Numbered from the stretch's first letter, positions 44,652-52,320 are shown. The stretch: 64,000 nt of DNA from Truepera radiovictrix DSM 17093 (GCF_000092425.1 NC_014221.1:556001-620000), one strand, 5' to 3'. Translations and numbers: made by a program. The notes: generated from the letters alone by a model not told the origin.

Positions 44652-45221
44652 ATTCCAAGCGTAAGGTTGAAACCACCGCCTTTAGGCGGTCAGATTTCAT
44701 CTGCTAGCCTTGGCGGATGGAGTATCGCTATGGCAGCCATACCGTCTTCAACATCGAGTACCACTTTGTGTGGGTCACGAAGTACCGCTACAAGGTGCTG
44801 AAAGGGGACATAGCCGAGCGTGTTAGGGAGTTGGTGCGGCAAACCTGCGAGGCGTTCGAGATACGGATTCTGAGCGGAGTGGTGAGTAGCGACCACGTGC
44901 ATATTCTGGTGAGTGCGCCGCCGACAATGGCGCCGAGTGAGATCATGCGGCGGATCAAAGGGCGAAGTGCGAGCAAGCTATTCGAGGAGTATCCGAAGCT
45001 AAAAGCACGTTATTGGGGGCGGCACTTTTGGGCTAGAGGGTACTTCTGTGCGACGGTGGGGCAAGTCACGGAAGAGATGATCAAGAGCTACCTGGAGCAT
45101 CACTTCGAGCCGACCCGAGAGGACAACTTCAGGACAGAGGACTGACGGGTCTATGACCCGTATCCCGACTTTCAGTCGCTCTTTCAAACCCTCCGACTTT
45201 AGTCGGTGGTTGTTTAGTGTT
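44652..45221 (+). mobile_element. IS200-type insertion element, tnpA only
   Basis: About 570 bp. Ends were placed by restoring the host reading frame and a C39-family motif (CFI then RGTMTTG). Left hairpin ACCGCC-TTTA-GGCGGT (44675-44690) and right hairpin CCGAC-TTTA-GTCGG (45193-45206) are the subterminal structures recognised by Y1 transposases. There is no target duplication, as expected for single-strand transposition. Exact ends may be off by a few bases. Confidence 0.8.
44717..45145 (+). CDS. tnpA: IS200/IS605-family Y1 transposase
   Basis: A 142-residue HUH transposase. YHFVWVTKYRYKVLKG opens the fold, SSDHVHILVSAPP carries the HUH motif (H60, H62), and EEMIKSYLEHH the catalytic tyrosine (Y125). 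All catalytic residues are present, so the element may be active. There is no tnpB beside it. Confidence 0.95.
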   Translation: MEYRYGSHTVFNIEYHFVWVTKYRYKVLKGDIAERVRELVRQTCEAFEIRILSGVVSSDHVHILVSAPPTMAPSEIMRRIKGRSASKLFEEYPKLKARYWGRHFWARGYFCATVGQVTEEMIKSYLEHHFEPTREDNFRTED

Positions 45222-45612
45222 AGAGGAACGATGACTACCGGAAAGAATTATGTAGACGGCGGCAATGCCTTTCTCAAAGATCAGGGTAAACAAGCGAGCA
45301 GCCGGGGTACGGGCAACCGTCTCCGAATGGGCCACAACTTTTCTAAATTTCGTTTCAATGTTTCGTCTGCGAGCGCAAAAGGCACCATTCTGCACCGAGA
45401 ACTGGGACTCTACAACAGACCTGTGATTGCAGAATATTGGCTGGACAAAGACGGGCTCACTAAGTCCGGACATTTCTCACCGGTGACCGAGTATCAAGTT
45501 TTGAAACACAAGAAGGGTGGTCCCTGGATCATCAAGATAAAAACTTTAGATACACCCAGCAAATGGTACGTAATTAGTGACCACAAACAAGCGGAGGTCG
45601 GGGTGTATTACA

Positions 45613-46065
45613 TTGAGCGCTACTAAATTTTTAGCGTTTGTGGCGTCGTTTTTGGTGCTAACGACCTTGACCGGCTGTTTTATGACCTTACCACCCTACA
45701 TCAGCCTCATGCTCCTTAATTCCGAAGATATGGCACAAGAGCCTAGCTGTCCTGGTGGTATCAAAGCGCGCCTGAAGATTGGCACCATCTTGGTGGAAAC
45801 GCCTGTTGTCGAACGAGGCAGGTATGGTGAAGGCGTCACGCTTCCCGATGACGTGCGCGTCGGTACGCCAGCAGAGCTGGAGGTGTGGTGCTACGACGAA
45901 GGTCAGCAGGGGGGAGGCTACATCCGTATCGCCAAACCCTTGCAGCCGAGTTCCGCGGCCGACCTGCTCATTTTTCCGGATCGTCCAGGTGTAGACCGCT
46001 CGCTGTGCGTTAGAGGTGTGGAGGAGGTTGACCCCGTACCCTGCGTTCGGACGCAGTTGTTGTAA
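45613..46065 (+). CDS. Small lipoprotein of unknown function
   Basis: About 150 residues beginning at TTG 45613, inside the last codons of the split peptidase gene. GGAGG lies about 14 nt upstream. A hydrophobic stretch and lipobox LTGC are followed by a soluble domain with four cysteines (SCPGGIK, VWCYDEG, LCVRG, PCVRT). GTG 45577 is an alternative start. The overlap with the peptidase gene suggests they were one operon before the insertion. Not recognised. Confidence 0.65.
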   Translation: MSATKFLAFVASFLVLTTLTGCFMTLPPYISLMLLNSEDMAQEPSCPGGIKARLKIGTILVETPVVERGRYGEGVTLPDDVRVGTPAELEVWCYDEGQQGGGYIRIAKPLQPSSAADLLIFPDRPGVDRSLCVRGVEEVDPVPCVRTQLL

Positions 46066-46108
46066 CCATCCGTATCTATCGTCTTGACCCAGAGAGAGAC
46101 TGGACAAC

Positions 46109-46774
46109 GTGACCCATCGCCTGCTGCTTCTAGCCGTGCTCACGCTCTTGTTAACCGCTTGCCCCGCCGCCCAACCTCCAGTCGACCCTGCACCCGACGA
46201 GCCCCCCATCACTGTGCCCGACACCTTCCCGGTCACTGAGGTCGCTGGAACGCTGCTCAACTGGACGAACGGGGAGGCCTTTGTGACGCTGACGGGTGGC
46301 TACTCCGAGACCTTCATAGGGGACCCGGAGTTCGATGGGGTAGAGCTTAGCGAACCCACTTACAGAGGCACGCTGGCCGCAGACGGTTCGTTTAGCGTCC
46401 CTTTAAGCCCGCCCGACGCCTATATCGAAGATCCCTTTCCATTCACCCTGATCTGTGAAAATGGCGAGAGCTACACTTTCGGCGTCTTATTGCTCGCAGT
46501 CGCCTCGAGCGTCCCGGGGCCCGCGCAGTCCGACGAGGTGTTCGGCATCTATACGCTTGGTCTCCCCGACAGCTTGCTACAAGACGCGGTATGGCTCTAC
46601 ACCGAGGAGGCGCTCGAGTTAGACACAGCGTGCGTCTTACCCGGCAGCCTCGCGCCCGCGGCGGTCGCGCTCAACCTCGTTTCTGGTTGGAATCAGGCCA
46701 TCTTGACGCTGGGGGAGACGGCAAGGCTCGAGTCCGGCGCGGTGCCCGGAACGTTCGTCTGGAGCGAACGCTAA
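46109..46774 (+). CDS. Lipoprotein of unknown function
   Basis: A 221-residue exported protein starting at GTG 46109 with lipobox LLTAC followed by a Pro-rich stretch. The rest looks beta-rich with two cysteines (LICENG, DTACVLPG) and no family I recognise. It lies 43 bp after the previous small lipoprotein in the same direction and has normal high GC, so it marks the return from the AT-richer patch. Confidence 0.75.
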   Translation: MTHRLLLLAVLTLLLTACPAAQPPVDPAPDEPPITVPDTFPVTEVAGTLLNWTNGEAFVTLTGGYSETFIGDPEFDGVELSEPTYRGTLAADGSFSVPLSPPDAYIEDPFPFTLICENGESYTFGVLLLAVASSVPGPAQSDEVFGIYTLGLPDSLLQDAVWLYTEEALELDTACVLPGSLAPAAVALNLVSGWNQAILTLGETARLESGAVPGTFVWSER

Positions 46775-47011
46775 ACCCGCTGTGGGCCAGAGGCCGCGCC
46801 ATGACCCCGGAGCAAAGGCTTAGGCCACGCGTAGACCTTCGAGGCGGATGGGTTCAAGATCTCGTGCGTGGCCTCTGGTGGGTGCGTCGCCGCCGTCTCG
46901 GGATACGTTTAGCGCGCATCTAGGAAGTGTCGCCCGGTCGGTACGGCGAACCGTGTGCTGTGCAGAGCGACCGAGCGAGATTTTTCGCGCCGGTTGTTTG
47001 CGCCCTCTTAT
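46775..47011. other. Non-coding gap, original upstream region of comEA
   Basis: No gene is seen. If the IS605-type element is removed, this stretch would lie directly before comEA and should hold its promoter region. Confidence 0.45.
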
Positions 47012-47026
47012 AGAAGTTGGGGGTAT

Positions 47027-47076
47027 GGGGGGCTGCAAAACCCACGTGCTTTAGCCGTGGGATGTAGCAGCCCCCC
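47027..47076. repeat. Nested left-end hairpin
   Basis: An outer stem GGGGGGCTGC/GCAGCCCCCC encloses the transposase-type hairpin of 47041-47061. The outer stem is missing at the right end. On the minus strand it could also end transcription of the xre gene, as TTTT follows the inner stem. Confidence 0.7.
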
Positions 47077-47093
47077 AACTAGCTCTGCAAGAG

Positions 47094-47318
47094 CTAGCTC
47101 TTCTGGCTGTTCGCAGTCGAGGGTTTTTCTCTGACGTAGAGTTCGAGGTTTAGAGCGTCAAGAAGTTGCTGCCAGCTTTCAGGAACCTCTCCAACGTGTT
47201 CGTTTAGCATTCGGCCTAGATACTGCCGCTGCAATCCTAGACTTCGCGCCACCTCGGCTTGGCTTTTCCCAAGCTCGTCAATTCGCCTTTTAACAGCTTG
47301 TCTAATGGAGTCAGTCAT
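47094..47318 (-). CDS. XRE-family HTH repressor inside the IS605-type element
   Basis: A 74-residue protein made almost wholly of a helix-turn-helix domain (GKSQAEVARSLGLQRQYLGR). TATACT lies 6 nt before the ATG, so the transcript is probably leaderless. It faces away from the four-gene transposase operon across a 129-bp region with repeated operator-like sequences, so it most likely represses that operon and itself. A small hairpin CTAGCTCT-GCA-AGAGCTAG covers its stop. Confidence 0.8.
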   Translation of the reverse strand: MTDSIRQAVKRRIDELGKSQAEVARSLGLQRQYLGRMLNEHVGEVPESWQQLLDALNLELYVREKPSTANSQKS

Positions 47319-47343
47319 GAAGACAGTATAGCAGCATCGTCAC

Positions 47344-47381
47344 CACAACATGTTGACAGCCGTCACCATATTGTGTATACT
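47344..47381 (+). promoter_or_regulatory. Near-consensus promoter with candidate operators
   Basis: TTGACA (47353-47358), a 17-nt spacer and TATACT (47376-47381) make the best sigma-70-type promoter in the window. CACAACATGTTG (44-55 of 473xx) overlaps the -35 box, and the related near-palindrome CACCATATTGTG (47364-47375) abuts the -10 box; both follow GT. They are candidate binding sites for the XRE repressor. Confidence 0.7.
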
Positions 47382-47389
47382 TAAAGCAT

Positions 47390-47424
47390 CTGAGCGGCAT
47401 AGCCGCCAAGCACACGCCGCTCAG
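47390..47424 (+). promoter_or_regulatory. Leader hairpin of the transposase operon
   Basis: A 9-bp inverted repeat CTGAGCGGC/GCCGCTCAG with a 17-nt loop lies between the promoter and the first ORF, at the expected 5' end of the transcript. It could stabilise the RNA or limit translation of impinging read-through transcripts, as in other IS elements. Confidence 0.5.
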
Positions 47425-47447
47425 AAATTCCGTTAAGGGGAATCAAG

Positions 47448-47603
47448 ATGAACGATAGCACGAACCTCCCAACCGAAGCCGAGCAAGCATCACTCCGCGA
47501 CTGGCGCACCTGGCAAGCCGAGCACCACGCTCGCCGCGAAGCCAAAGGCTACAACGAGCCGGTATCCGATGAAGAAGCTCTCGACATCCTGGGGTTGCTC
47601 TAA
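47448..47603 (+). CDS. Small ORF 1 of the IS605-type element, 51 residues
   Basis: ATG 47448 to TAA 47603, preceded by AAGGGGAA. The acidic, helical protein (QASLRDWRTWQAEHHARREA, then EPVSDEEALDILGLL) has no family I recognise. It is the first gene behind the strong promoter and its stop overlaps the next start (TAATG). Coding is supported by that arrangement and by its place within element boundaries. Confidence 0.65.
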   Translation: MNDSTNLPTEAEQASLRDWRTWQAEHHARREAKGYNEPVSDEEALDILGLL

Positions 47604-47809
47604 TGAGCAGCCCCATCAAACAGGCGGCCAATACCCTGCCGGGCTGCCATTGCACCCCACTTGAAGCCCTCCTCGAGAACTGCACTGAACAGCTTGTGCA
47701 GGAGTACAAGTTCCTCTCCGACAACGACCTTCGTATTGTCGAACTGGTGCGAGAGGCACTGAAACGGGGCGTAGAACTCGCCAACAGCCGGGTAGGGGAC
47801 TTTCTCTGA
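47603..47809 (+). CDS. Small ORF 2 of the IS605-type element, 68 residues
   Basis: A 68-residue mostly helical protein with two cysteines near the start (PGCHCTPLEALLENC) and a charged C-terminal half (LVREALKRGVELANSRVGDF). It overlaps the stop of ORF 1 and the start of tnpA (TGATG). I do not recognise it. It may assist or restrain transposition, or be cargo. Confidence 0.65.
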   Translation: MSSPIKQAANTLPGCHCTPLEALLENCTEQLVQEYKFLSDNDLRIVELVREALKRGVELANSRVGDFL

Positions 47810-48204
47810 TGCCCCGCGCCTACCAGCACAAGACCACCTCGGTATTCCTCTTGAACTACCATCTCGTGTGGATACCGAAGTACCGCAAGAAGCTGCTGGT
47901 AGGGCGCGTCAGTGACAGGCTCAGCGAACTGCTTAACGACAAGTGCGAACGGATGGGGTGGGAGGTCATCGCCTTAGAGGTGATGCCCGACCACCTCCAT
48001 CTCTTCATCGGCGCTGACCCCAGCACCTCGGTGGATTGCATCGTTCGTCATCTCAAGGGCTACACCTCCTTCAAGTTGCGGCAGGAGTTTCCACATCTGG
48101 CGCGGTTGCGTAGTCTGTGGACGCGCTCGTATTTCGTTTCGACCGCTGGTAACGTCAGCTCCCAGACGATTGAGCGGTATATTGCAGAGCAGAGGAAACG
48201 CTGA
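47809..48204 (+). CDS. tnpA: IS200/IS605-family Y1 transposase
   Basis: A 131-residue HUH transposase with [13 protein letters not shown] (H62, H64) and [10 protein letters not shown] (Y124). It cuts and joins single-stranded element ends at the subterminal hairpins. It differs strongly from the other tnpA in the window, so the two elements are unrelated by recent duplication. Start and stop overlap neighbours (TGATG on both sides). Confidence 0.95.
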   Translation: MPRAYQHKTTSVFLLNYHLVWIPKYRKKLLVGRVSDRLSELLNDKCERMGWEVIALEVMPDHLHLFIGADPSTSVDCIVRHLKGYTSFKLRQEFPHLARLRSLWTRSYFVSTAGNVSSQTIERYIAEQRKR

Positions 48205-49403
48205 TGCTGCTTCGCAAGGTCTACCGCTTCCAGATGCGCCCCACAAAGGCGCAGGAAGAACTGCTGTGCCAGATGGCTGGGGCGAAACGCTTCGTGTTCA
48301 ATTGGGCGCTGGCTAGGCGTCGTGACTTCTATGAGGCGAACAAGGAGGGCATCAGTGCCAAGCAGCTTTCAAGCGAGCTAACCGACCTGAAAAAGCAACC
48401 TGAAACCGGGTGGCTTAAGGGCGTTGACTCGCAGCTCCTTCAACAGGCGCTCAAGGACGTTGACCGCAGCTTCAAGAACTTCTTTGAGAAACGCTCGCGC
48501 TTTCCTCGGTTCAAGTCGCGCAAGCGAGAGATGCCGAGCTTCCGCATTCCGCAACGGGTCAAGGTTGAAGATGGCAAGGTCTACGTTCCTAAAATCGGCT
48601 GGGTACGCATCCGCCAGTCTCAAGACATTGACTGCAAAACCAAGTCGGCCACCTTCAAGCGCGACGCCACCGGCAAGTGGTATGTGACGCTGACGGCCGA
48701 GTTTGAAATGCCGGACGTGCCACTACCGCCCGCCAAGCCTGAGAACGTCGTAGGCATAGACCTCGGGCTCAAAGACTTCGCTGTCCTTTCCAGTGGTGAA
48801 CGGGAAGCGCCGCCCAAGCACTACCGCGCCGCCGAGAAGAAGCTGAAACGCGCACAAAGGGCGCTCTCTCGCAAGCAGAAGGGAAGCAAGAACCGTGATA
48901 GAGCCAGACAGCAGCTAGCTCGTATCCATCAGAAAGTCAGGAACAAACGTCAAGACTTTCTCCATAAGATGACCACCTCCCTAGTGAGGGGCTATGAGGG
49001 TATCTGTATCGAAGACCTATCGCTCAAAGGCATGGCGAGAACCAAGCTAGCCAAGAGCGTGTCTGATGCGGCCCTCGGAGAGTTCCGTAGGCAACTCGAG
49101 TACAAAACGGTGTGGCATCGAAAGCACCTGGCAGTCATAGACAGGTTTTTCCCAAGTTCCAAGCTGCACATGGAGTGCGGCGCTATCAACGACGCCCTGA
49201 CACTCGCTGATAGGGTTTGGACGTGTGCCTGTGGTGCGGTGATAGACCGCGACCTGAATGCGGCGCACAACATCAAAGTAGAAGGACTTAAACAGCTTGT
49301 CGCGGCGGGGCACGCCGAGACGCTAAACGCTTGTGGAGCGCAGGTAAGACCGACCCTAATCAGTCGGCACAGCGCTGTGAAGCAAGAATCCCACGTGCTT
49401 TAG
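48204..49403 (+). CDS. tnpB: TnpB RNA-guided nuclease of the IS605-type element
   Basis: A 399-residue TnpB. The RuvC triad is intact: GIDLGLKDF (D186), GICIEDLSL (E270) and DRDLNAAHN (D350). The zinc finger departs from the usual CxxC...CxxC: it reads SSKLHMECG and WTCACG, that is H322, C325, C341, C343 with one residue missing in the second pair. TnpB uses an omegaRNA from its own 3' end to cut DNA next to a TAM, aiding element retention. Activity with the altered finger is uncertain. Confidence 0.93.
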   Translation: MLLRKVYRFQMRPTKAQEELLCQMAGAKRFVFNWALARRRDFYEANKEGISAKQLSSELTDLKKQPETGWLKGVDSQLLQQALKDVDRSFKNFFEKRSRFPRFKSRKREMPSFRIPQRVKVEDGKVYVPKIGWVRIRQSQDIDCKTKSATFKRDATGKWYVTLTAEFEMPDVPLPPAKPENVVGIDLGLKDFAVLSSGEREAPPKHYRAAEKKLKRAQRALSRKQKGSKNRDRARQQLARIHQKVRNKRQDFLHKMTTSLVRGYEGICIEDLSLKGMARTKLAKSVSDAALGEFRRQLEYKTVWHRKHLAVIDRFFPSSKLHMECGAINDALTLADRVWTCACGAVIDRDLNAAHNIKVEGLKQLVAAGHAETLNACGAQVRPTLISRHSAVKQESHVL

Positions 49404-49438
49404 CCGTGGGAGTGTCAAAAGCTCGCGCTATGGGGGCA
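49190..49438 (+). ncRNA. Predicted TnpB guide RNA (omegaRNA)
   Basis: In characterised elements the omegaRNA spans the tnpB 3' end and right end and finishes with a guide taken from flanking DNA. Here the scaffold would run to 49418, ending with the CCCACG/CGTGGG hairpin, and the guide would begin at 49419 with the comEA promoter and start codon. The 5' limit is a guess. Confidence 0.5.
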
Positions 49439-49930
49439 CGGGCTGAAACGCTCCTGACGCTCGCTCTACTCGCCCTTTGTGCGGGGCTCGCGGGCGTCAA
49501 CCTCTATCCGCGCCTAACCGTGCAGAGCGTCGCGCTCGAGTTCGAGTACCCCGAGGTGACGGTCGCCGTGATGGGGGAGGTCGCGGCGCCCGGGGTCTAC
49601 ACCCTGCCGTGGGGGTCGCGCGCCGAGGATCTCATCGCGGCGGCGGGGGGGATGAGCGAGGCCGCCGAACCGGCGCTCGTCAACCTCGCCGACCCGCTCA
49701 CCGACGGCGAGATGCTCTTTGTGCCGAGCGCCCGCACGGATGGCGAGGCGCGCGTGAGCCTGAACACCGCTTCGGCGCGCGAGCTCGAGCTGCTGCTGCC
49801 GGGCGTCGGGCCGGTCTTGGCGGCGCGCATCGTCGCGGCGCGGCCCTTTACCCACATTGACGACCTCCTCGAGGTCTCCGGCATCGGTCCGGCGACCCTC
49901 GAGAAGCTCCGCCCCTATGTCAAACCTTGA
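49430..49930 (+). CDS. comEA: ComEA DNA-uptake protein
   Basis: A 166-residue protein with an N-terminal membrane anchor (LLTLALLALCAGLAGVNL), an SLBB-like domain (VMGEVAAPGVYTLPWGS) and a helix-hairpin-helix DNA-binding domain (SLNTASARELELLLPGVGPV, DLLEVSGIGPATLEKLRPYV). It binds incoming double-stranded DNA at the cell surface during transformation. The IS605-type element ends 11 bp before its ATG, leaving no room for a normal promoter, so transcription may now depend on read-through from the element. Confidence 0.93.
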   Translation: MGARAETLLTLALLALCAGLAGVNLYPRLTVQSVALEFEYPEVTVAVMGEVAAPGVYTLPWGSRAEDLIAAAGGMSEAAEPALVNLADPLTDGEMLFVPSARTDGEARVSLNTASARELELLLPGVGPVLAARIVAARPFTHIDDLLEVSGIGPATLEKLRPYVKP

Positions 49931-52320
49931 TGTCAAACCTCGAGGCGCCCCGTAAAGCGCCCGATGAGGCGCTGGGCCGCGACGGGTTGGACGGCTCGAG
50001 CCGCGTGCCCCTCGGCCGCGCCTCGCGGCGGCCCCCAACGCCCGCGGTGTACGCGGTGCACGACCCTCCCGAGCGCTCAGCCGTGCCTGAAGCTGCCCGG
50101 GTGCGCCGCCCCGCGCTCCTCTGGGCGGCGCCGGCAGCGCTCGCGCTGGTGTTGGGTATCGCGCTCGCGGGGTGGGGGGCGGCGTACCTACCGGACTACG
50201 CCACGCGCGCGGGGAGTGTGGCGCTGGCCCTGCTCTACGCCCTCGCCCTGCTGCTCGCGCGGCGGCCTTGGCTCCTGCTGTGCGCCCTCTTCGTCCCCGT
50301 CGGTTTCGAGCGTTACGCGCTGTGGGAGGCGCGCCCCCGCCCGCTCGAGCCGCTCTTGGGGGTAGAGCGGTCCTTTAGCGGCGAGAGCGACGGCGTCTAC
50401 CTGACCCTCGACGAACCCGCCGGGGCGCGCGTCGTCCTCTCGCCGCGGGGGGTCGTCGGGGTGGGGCGCGCCTCGCTCGTCGGCACCCTCCGCGAAGCGA
50501 GCGGCAAACGCAACCCCGGCGGGTTCGACTACCGCGGCTACCTGCAGCGCCGCGGGGTCGAGGCGCAGCTGCGCGTGGCCGAGGTCACGGCCTTTACCCC
50601 CACCGTGACCCTCAAGGGGCGCTTGCAGCGCGGGGTCGAGGCGGGCCTGGCGGGGGAGCGCGCCGCGCTCCTAAGCGCCATGACGCTCGGCGTGCGCGAC
50701 GACCTGGGCGAGCTCCGGATGAGCTTCGCGGCGGCGGGGCTCGCGCATGTGCTCGCCCTTTCGGGGCTGCACGTCGGCGTGCTCCTGGGGGCGGCGGGGC
50801 TCTTGCTGCGGCCCTTGGGGACGCTGCGCTACCCGCTCCTGCTCGCCCTTACCGCCGCTTTCGTGCTCCTCGTGGGCGCCTCACCGAGCGTGCTGCGCGC
50901 TGGCGTGATGGCGGGGGCGGTGCTGGTGTCGCTGTGGTTCGGGGCGGGGCGGCTCGAGCCCTGGCCCGCGCTCGCCCTCGCGGCGCTCGTTACCCTGCTG
51001 CTCAACCCCAGCTTCCTCTTCGACCTCTCTTTTCAGCTCTCCTACGGTTCGGTCATGGGCATCTTGCTCTTCGCCGGCCCCACGCTGCGCCGCCTTTTGG
51101 GGGCGCGCGCCGCGTCGCTCGCGTGGTGGCACCCCGGCACCCTGCTCGTCGGCGGCGCCGTGGTGAGCGCCTCGGCGCAGGCGTTGACGCTACCTTTCGT
51201 GGCGCACCACTTCAACCTCGTACCGCTCTTTGGCCCGCTGGTCAACGTCGTCGCGGTGCCGCTCGCGACGCTTTTGGTGCCGCTCGGCTTTTTGGCGGGG
51301 CTTGCTGGGCTCGTGTCGCTGCCGCTCGCGGAGGCGCTAGGCGCGCTCGCGAGCCCCCTGGCGGGGGCCATGATCGCCGTGTCGGCGCTCGCTGCGCCGT
51401 GGCCCCAGGTGACGTGGGGGGAACTCGAGCCCATCGGTTTTCTCTACTTCGGGGTGGGCGCCTTGGCGGCGGCGCTGGTGGCGCAGGGGCGGCTGCGCCC
51501 TTGGCGGGGGCTCTTGGTCGTCGCGGCGGCGATGATCGCCTCGAGCCTCACGCCCCCCTTTTACGGCCATGCGGAGCTCGTCTTTTTCGATGTGGGTCAG
51601 GGTGACAGCGCGCTCATTCGCCTGCCGGGGCGCGTGGAGATCCTCGTCGACGGCGGCGGCACGCCCTTTAGCGACTTCGACGTCGGCGCGCGCACGGTCG
51701 TACCGGCGCTGCGAGCGCTAGGCGTCGATGAGCTCGAGCTGGTCATCGCCACGCACGACGACGCCGACCACATCGAGGGGCTCGTGAGCGTGCTCGAAAG
51801 GGTGCCCGTGCAGCACCTGCTCGTCGCGCACCCGAGCGACAAGGCGGTCTTCCGGGAGCTCATAGCGACCGCCGAGCGGCGCGGCGTCCCCGTAACCGAG
51901 GTGCGGCGCGGTCAGCGCGTCCACGTGGGGGCAGCGCGGCTCGACATCCTCAACCCGCCCAAGCGCCCCTACGGGGAGTCGAACGCCGACTCGGTCGCCT
52001 TTGTGCTGAACGTCGCCGGCGCGCCCCAGGCGCTCTTTCTGGGCGACGCGCCCGCCGAGGTCGAGGCGGCCCTGGCGGTGCCCAGGGTGCCGGTGCTCAT
52101 GGCCGCGCACCACGGTTCGCGGTTTTCAACCTCCGAAGCGCTCCTTTTGGCCGCGCAACCGGAGGTCGCCGTGCTCTCGTACGGCCGCAACAACTACGGC
52201 CACCCCCACCCGGACGTGCTCGCGCGCCTAGAGGCGGCTGGGGCGCAGGTGCGGCACACCTACCTCGAGGGGGCAGTGCGGCTGCCGCTAAGCAAGCCGC
52301 TAGCGGGCGATGAGCCATGA
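49930..52320 (+). CDS. comEC: ComEC DNA-translocation channel
   Basis: A 796-residue membrane protein. After an Arg/Pro-rich N-terminus come three hydrophobic helices, a soluble OB-like domain (GVYLTLDEPAGARVVLSP), the competence-domain helices (GLAHVLALSGLHVGVLLGAA) and a C-terminal metallo-beta-lactamase domain (FFDVGQGDSALIRLPG, THDDADHIEGL, AAHHGSRFSTSEA). It carries single-stranded DNA into the cytoplasm. Its ATG overlaps the comEA stop (TGATG). Confidence 0.95.
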   Translation: MSNLEAPRKAPDEALGRDGLDGSSRVPLGRASRRPPTPAVYAVHDPPERSAVPEAARVRRPALLWAAPAALALVLGIALAGWGAAYLPDYATRAGSVALALLYALALLLARRPWLLLCALFVPVGFERYALWEARPRPLEPLLGVERSFSGESDGVYLTLDEPAGARVVLSPRGVVGVGRASLVGTLREASGKRNPGGFDYRGYLQRRGVEAQLRVAEVTAFTPTVTLKGRLQRGVEAGLAGERAALLSAMTLGVRDDLGELRMSFAAAGLAHVLALSGLHVGVLLGAAGLLLRPLGTLRYPLLLALTAAFVLLVGASPSVLRAGVMAGAVLVSLWFGAGRLEPWPALALAALVTLLLNPSFLFDLSFQLSYGSVMGILLFAGPTLRRLLGARAASLAWWHPGTLLVGGAVVSASAQALTLPFVAHHFNLVPLFGPLVNVVAVPLATLLVPLGFLAGLAGLVSLPLAEALGALASPLAGAMIAVSALAAPWPQVTWGELEPIGFLYFGVGALAAALVAQGRLRPWRGLLVVAAAMIASSLTPPFYGHAELVFFDVGQGDSALIRLPGRVEILVDGGGTPFSDFDVGARTVVPALRALGVDELELVIATHDDADHIEGLVSVLERVPVQHLLVAHPSDKAVFRELIATAERRGVPVTEVRRGQRVHVGAARLDILNPPKRPYGESNADSVAFVLNVAGAPQALFLGDAPAEVEAALAVPRVPVLMAAHHGSRFSTSEALLLAAQPEVAVLSYGRNNYGHPHPDVLARLEAAGAQVRHTYLEGAVRLPLSKPLAGDEP

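Larger units (their letters stand above)
43389..45626 (+). pseudogene. C39-like peptidase lipoprotein gene split by an IS200-type insertion
   Basis: Two pieces, 43389-44651 and 45222-45626, form one frame of about 555 residues once the insertion is removed. ATG 43389 has GGGGAGG upstream and encodes lipobox VALVGC. The upstream piece has the papain-like cysteine motif GAPLGCGPASFISLVW (C338). The downstream piece has GTMTTGKNYVDGGNAF, PVIAEYW and GHFSPVTEYQV with the candidate histidine (about H505). The insertion separates the two catalytic residues, so neither half should be active. The gene is AT-richer than its surroundings, which suggests it was acquired. Confidence 0.82.
47012..49418 (+). 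mobile_element. IS605-type element with repressor, small cargo ORFs, tnpA and tnpB
   Basis: About 2.4 kb. A left hairpin (arms CCCACG/CGTGGG, loop TGCTTTAGC, 47041-47061) and a right hairpin of identical sequence (49390-49410) mark the ends. As in IS608, GAAT sits at the 5' foot of the right hairpin and TCAA follows it, giving a right cleavage at 49418. The left end is placed after TTAT (47008-47011). Contents: xre gene (minus), then orf51, orf68, tnpA and tnpB (plus) in overlapping order. Left-end placement is less sure than the right. Confidence 0.75.

Noticed and set aside
47041-47062. Solo right-end remnant of an older IS605 insertion
   Set aside because: Considered because the hairpin is identical to the right end, but in IS608-like elements both ends carry near-identical hairpins, and the restored comEA -10 box supports it being the true left end.
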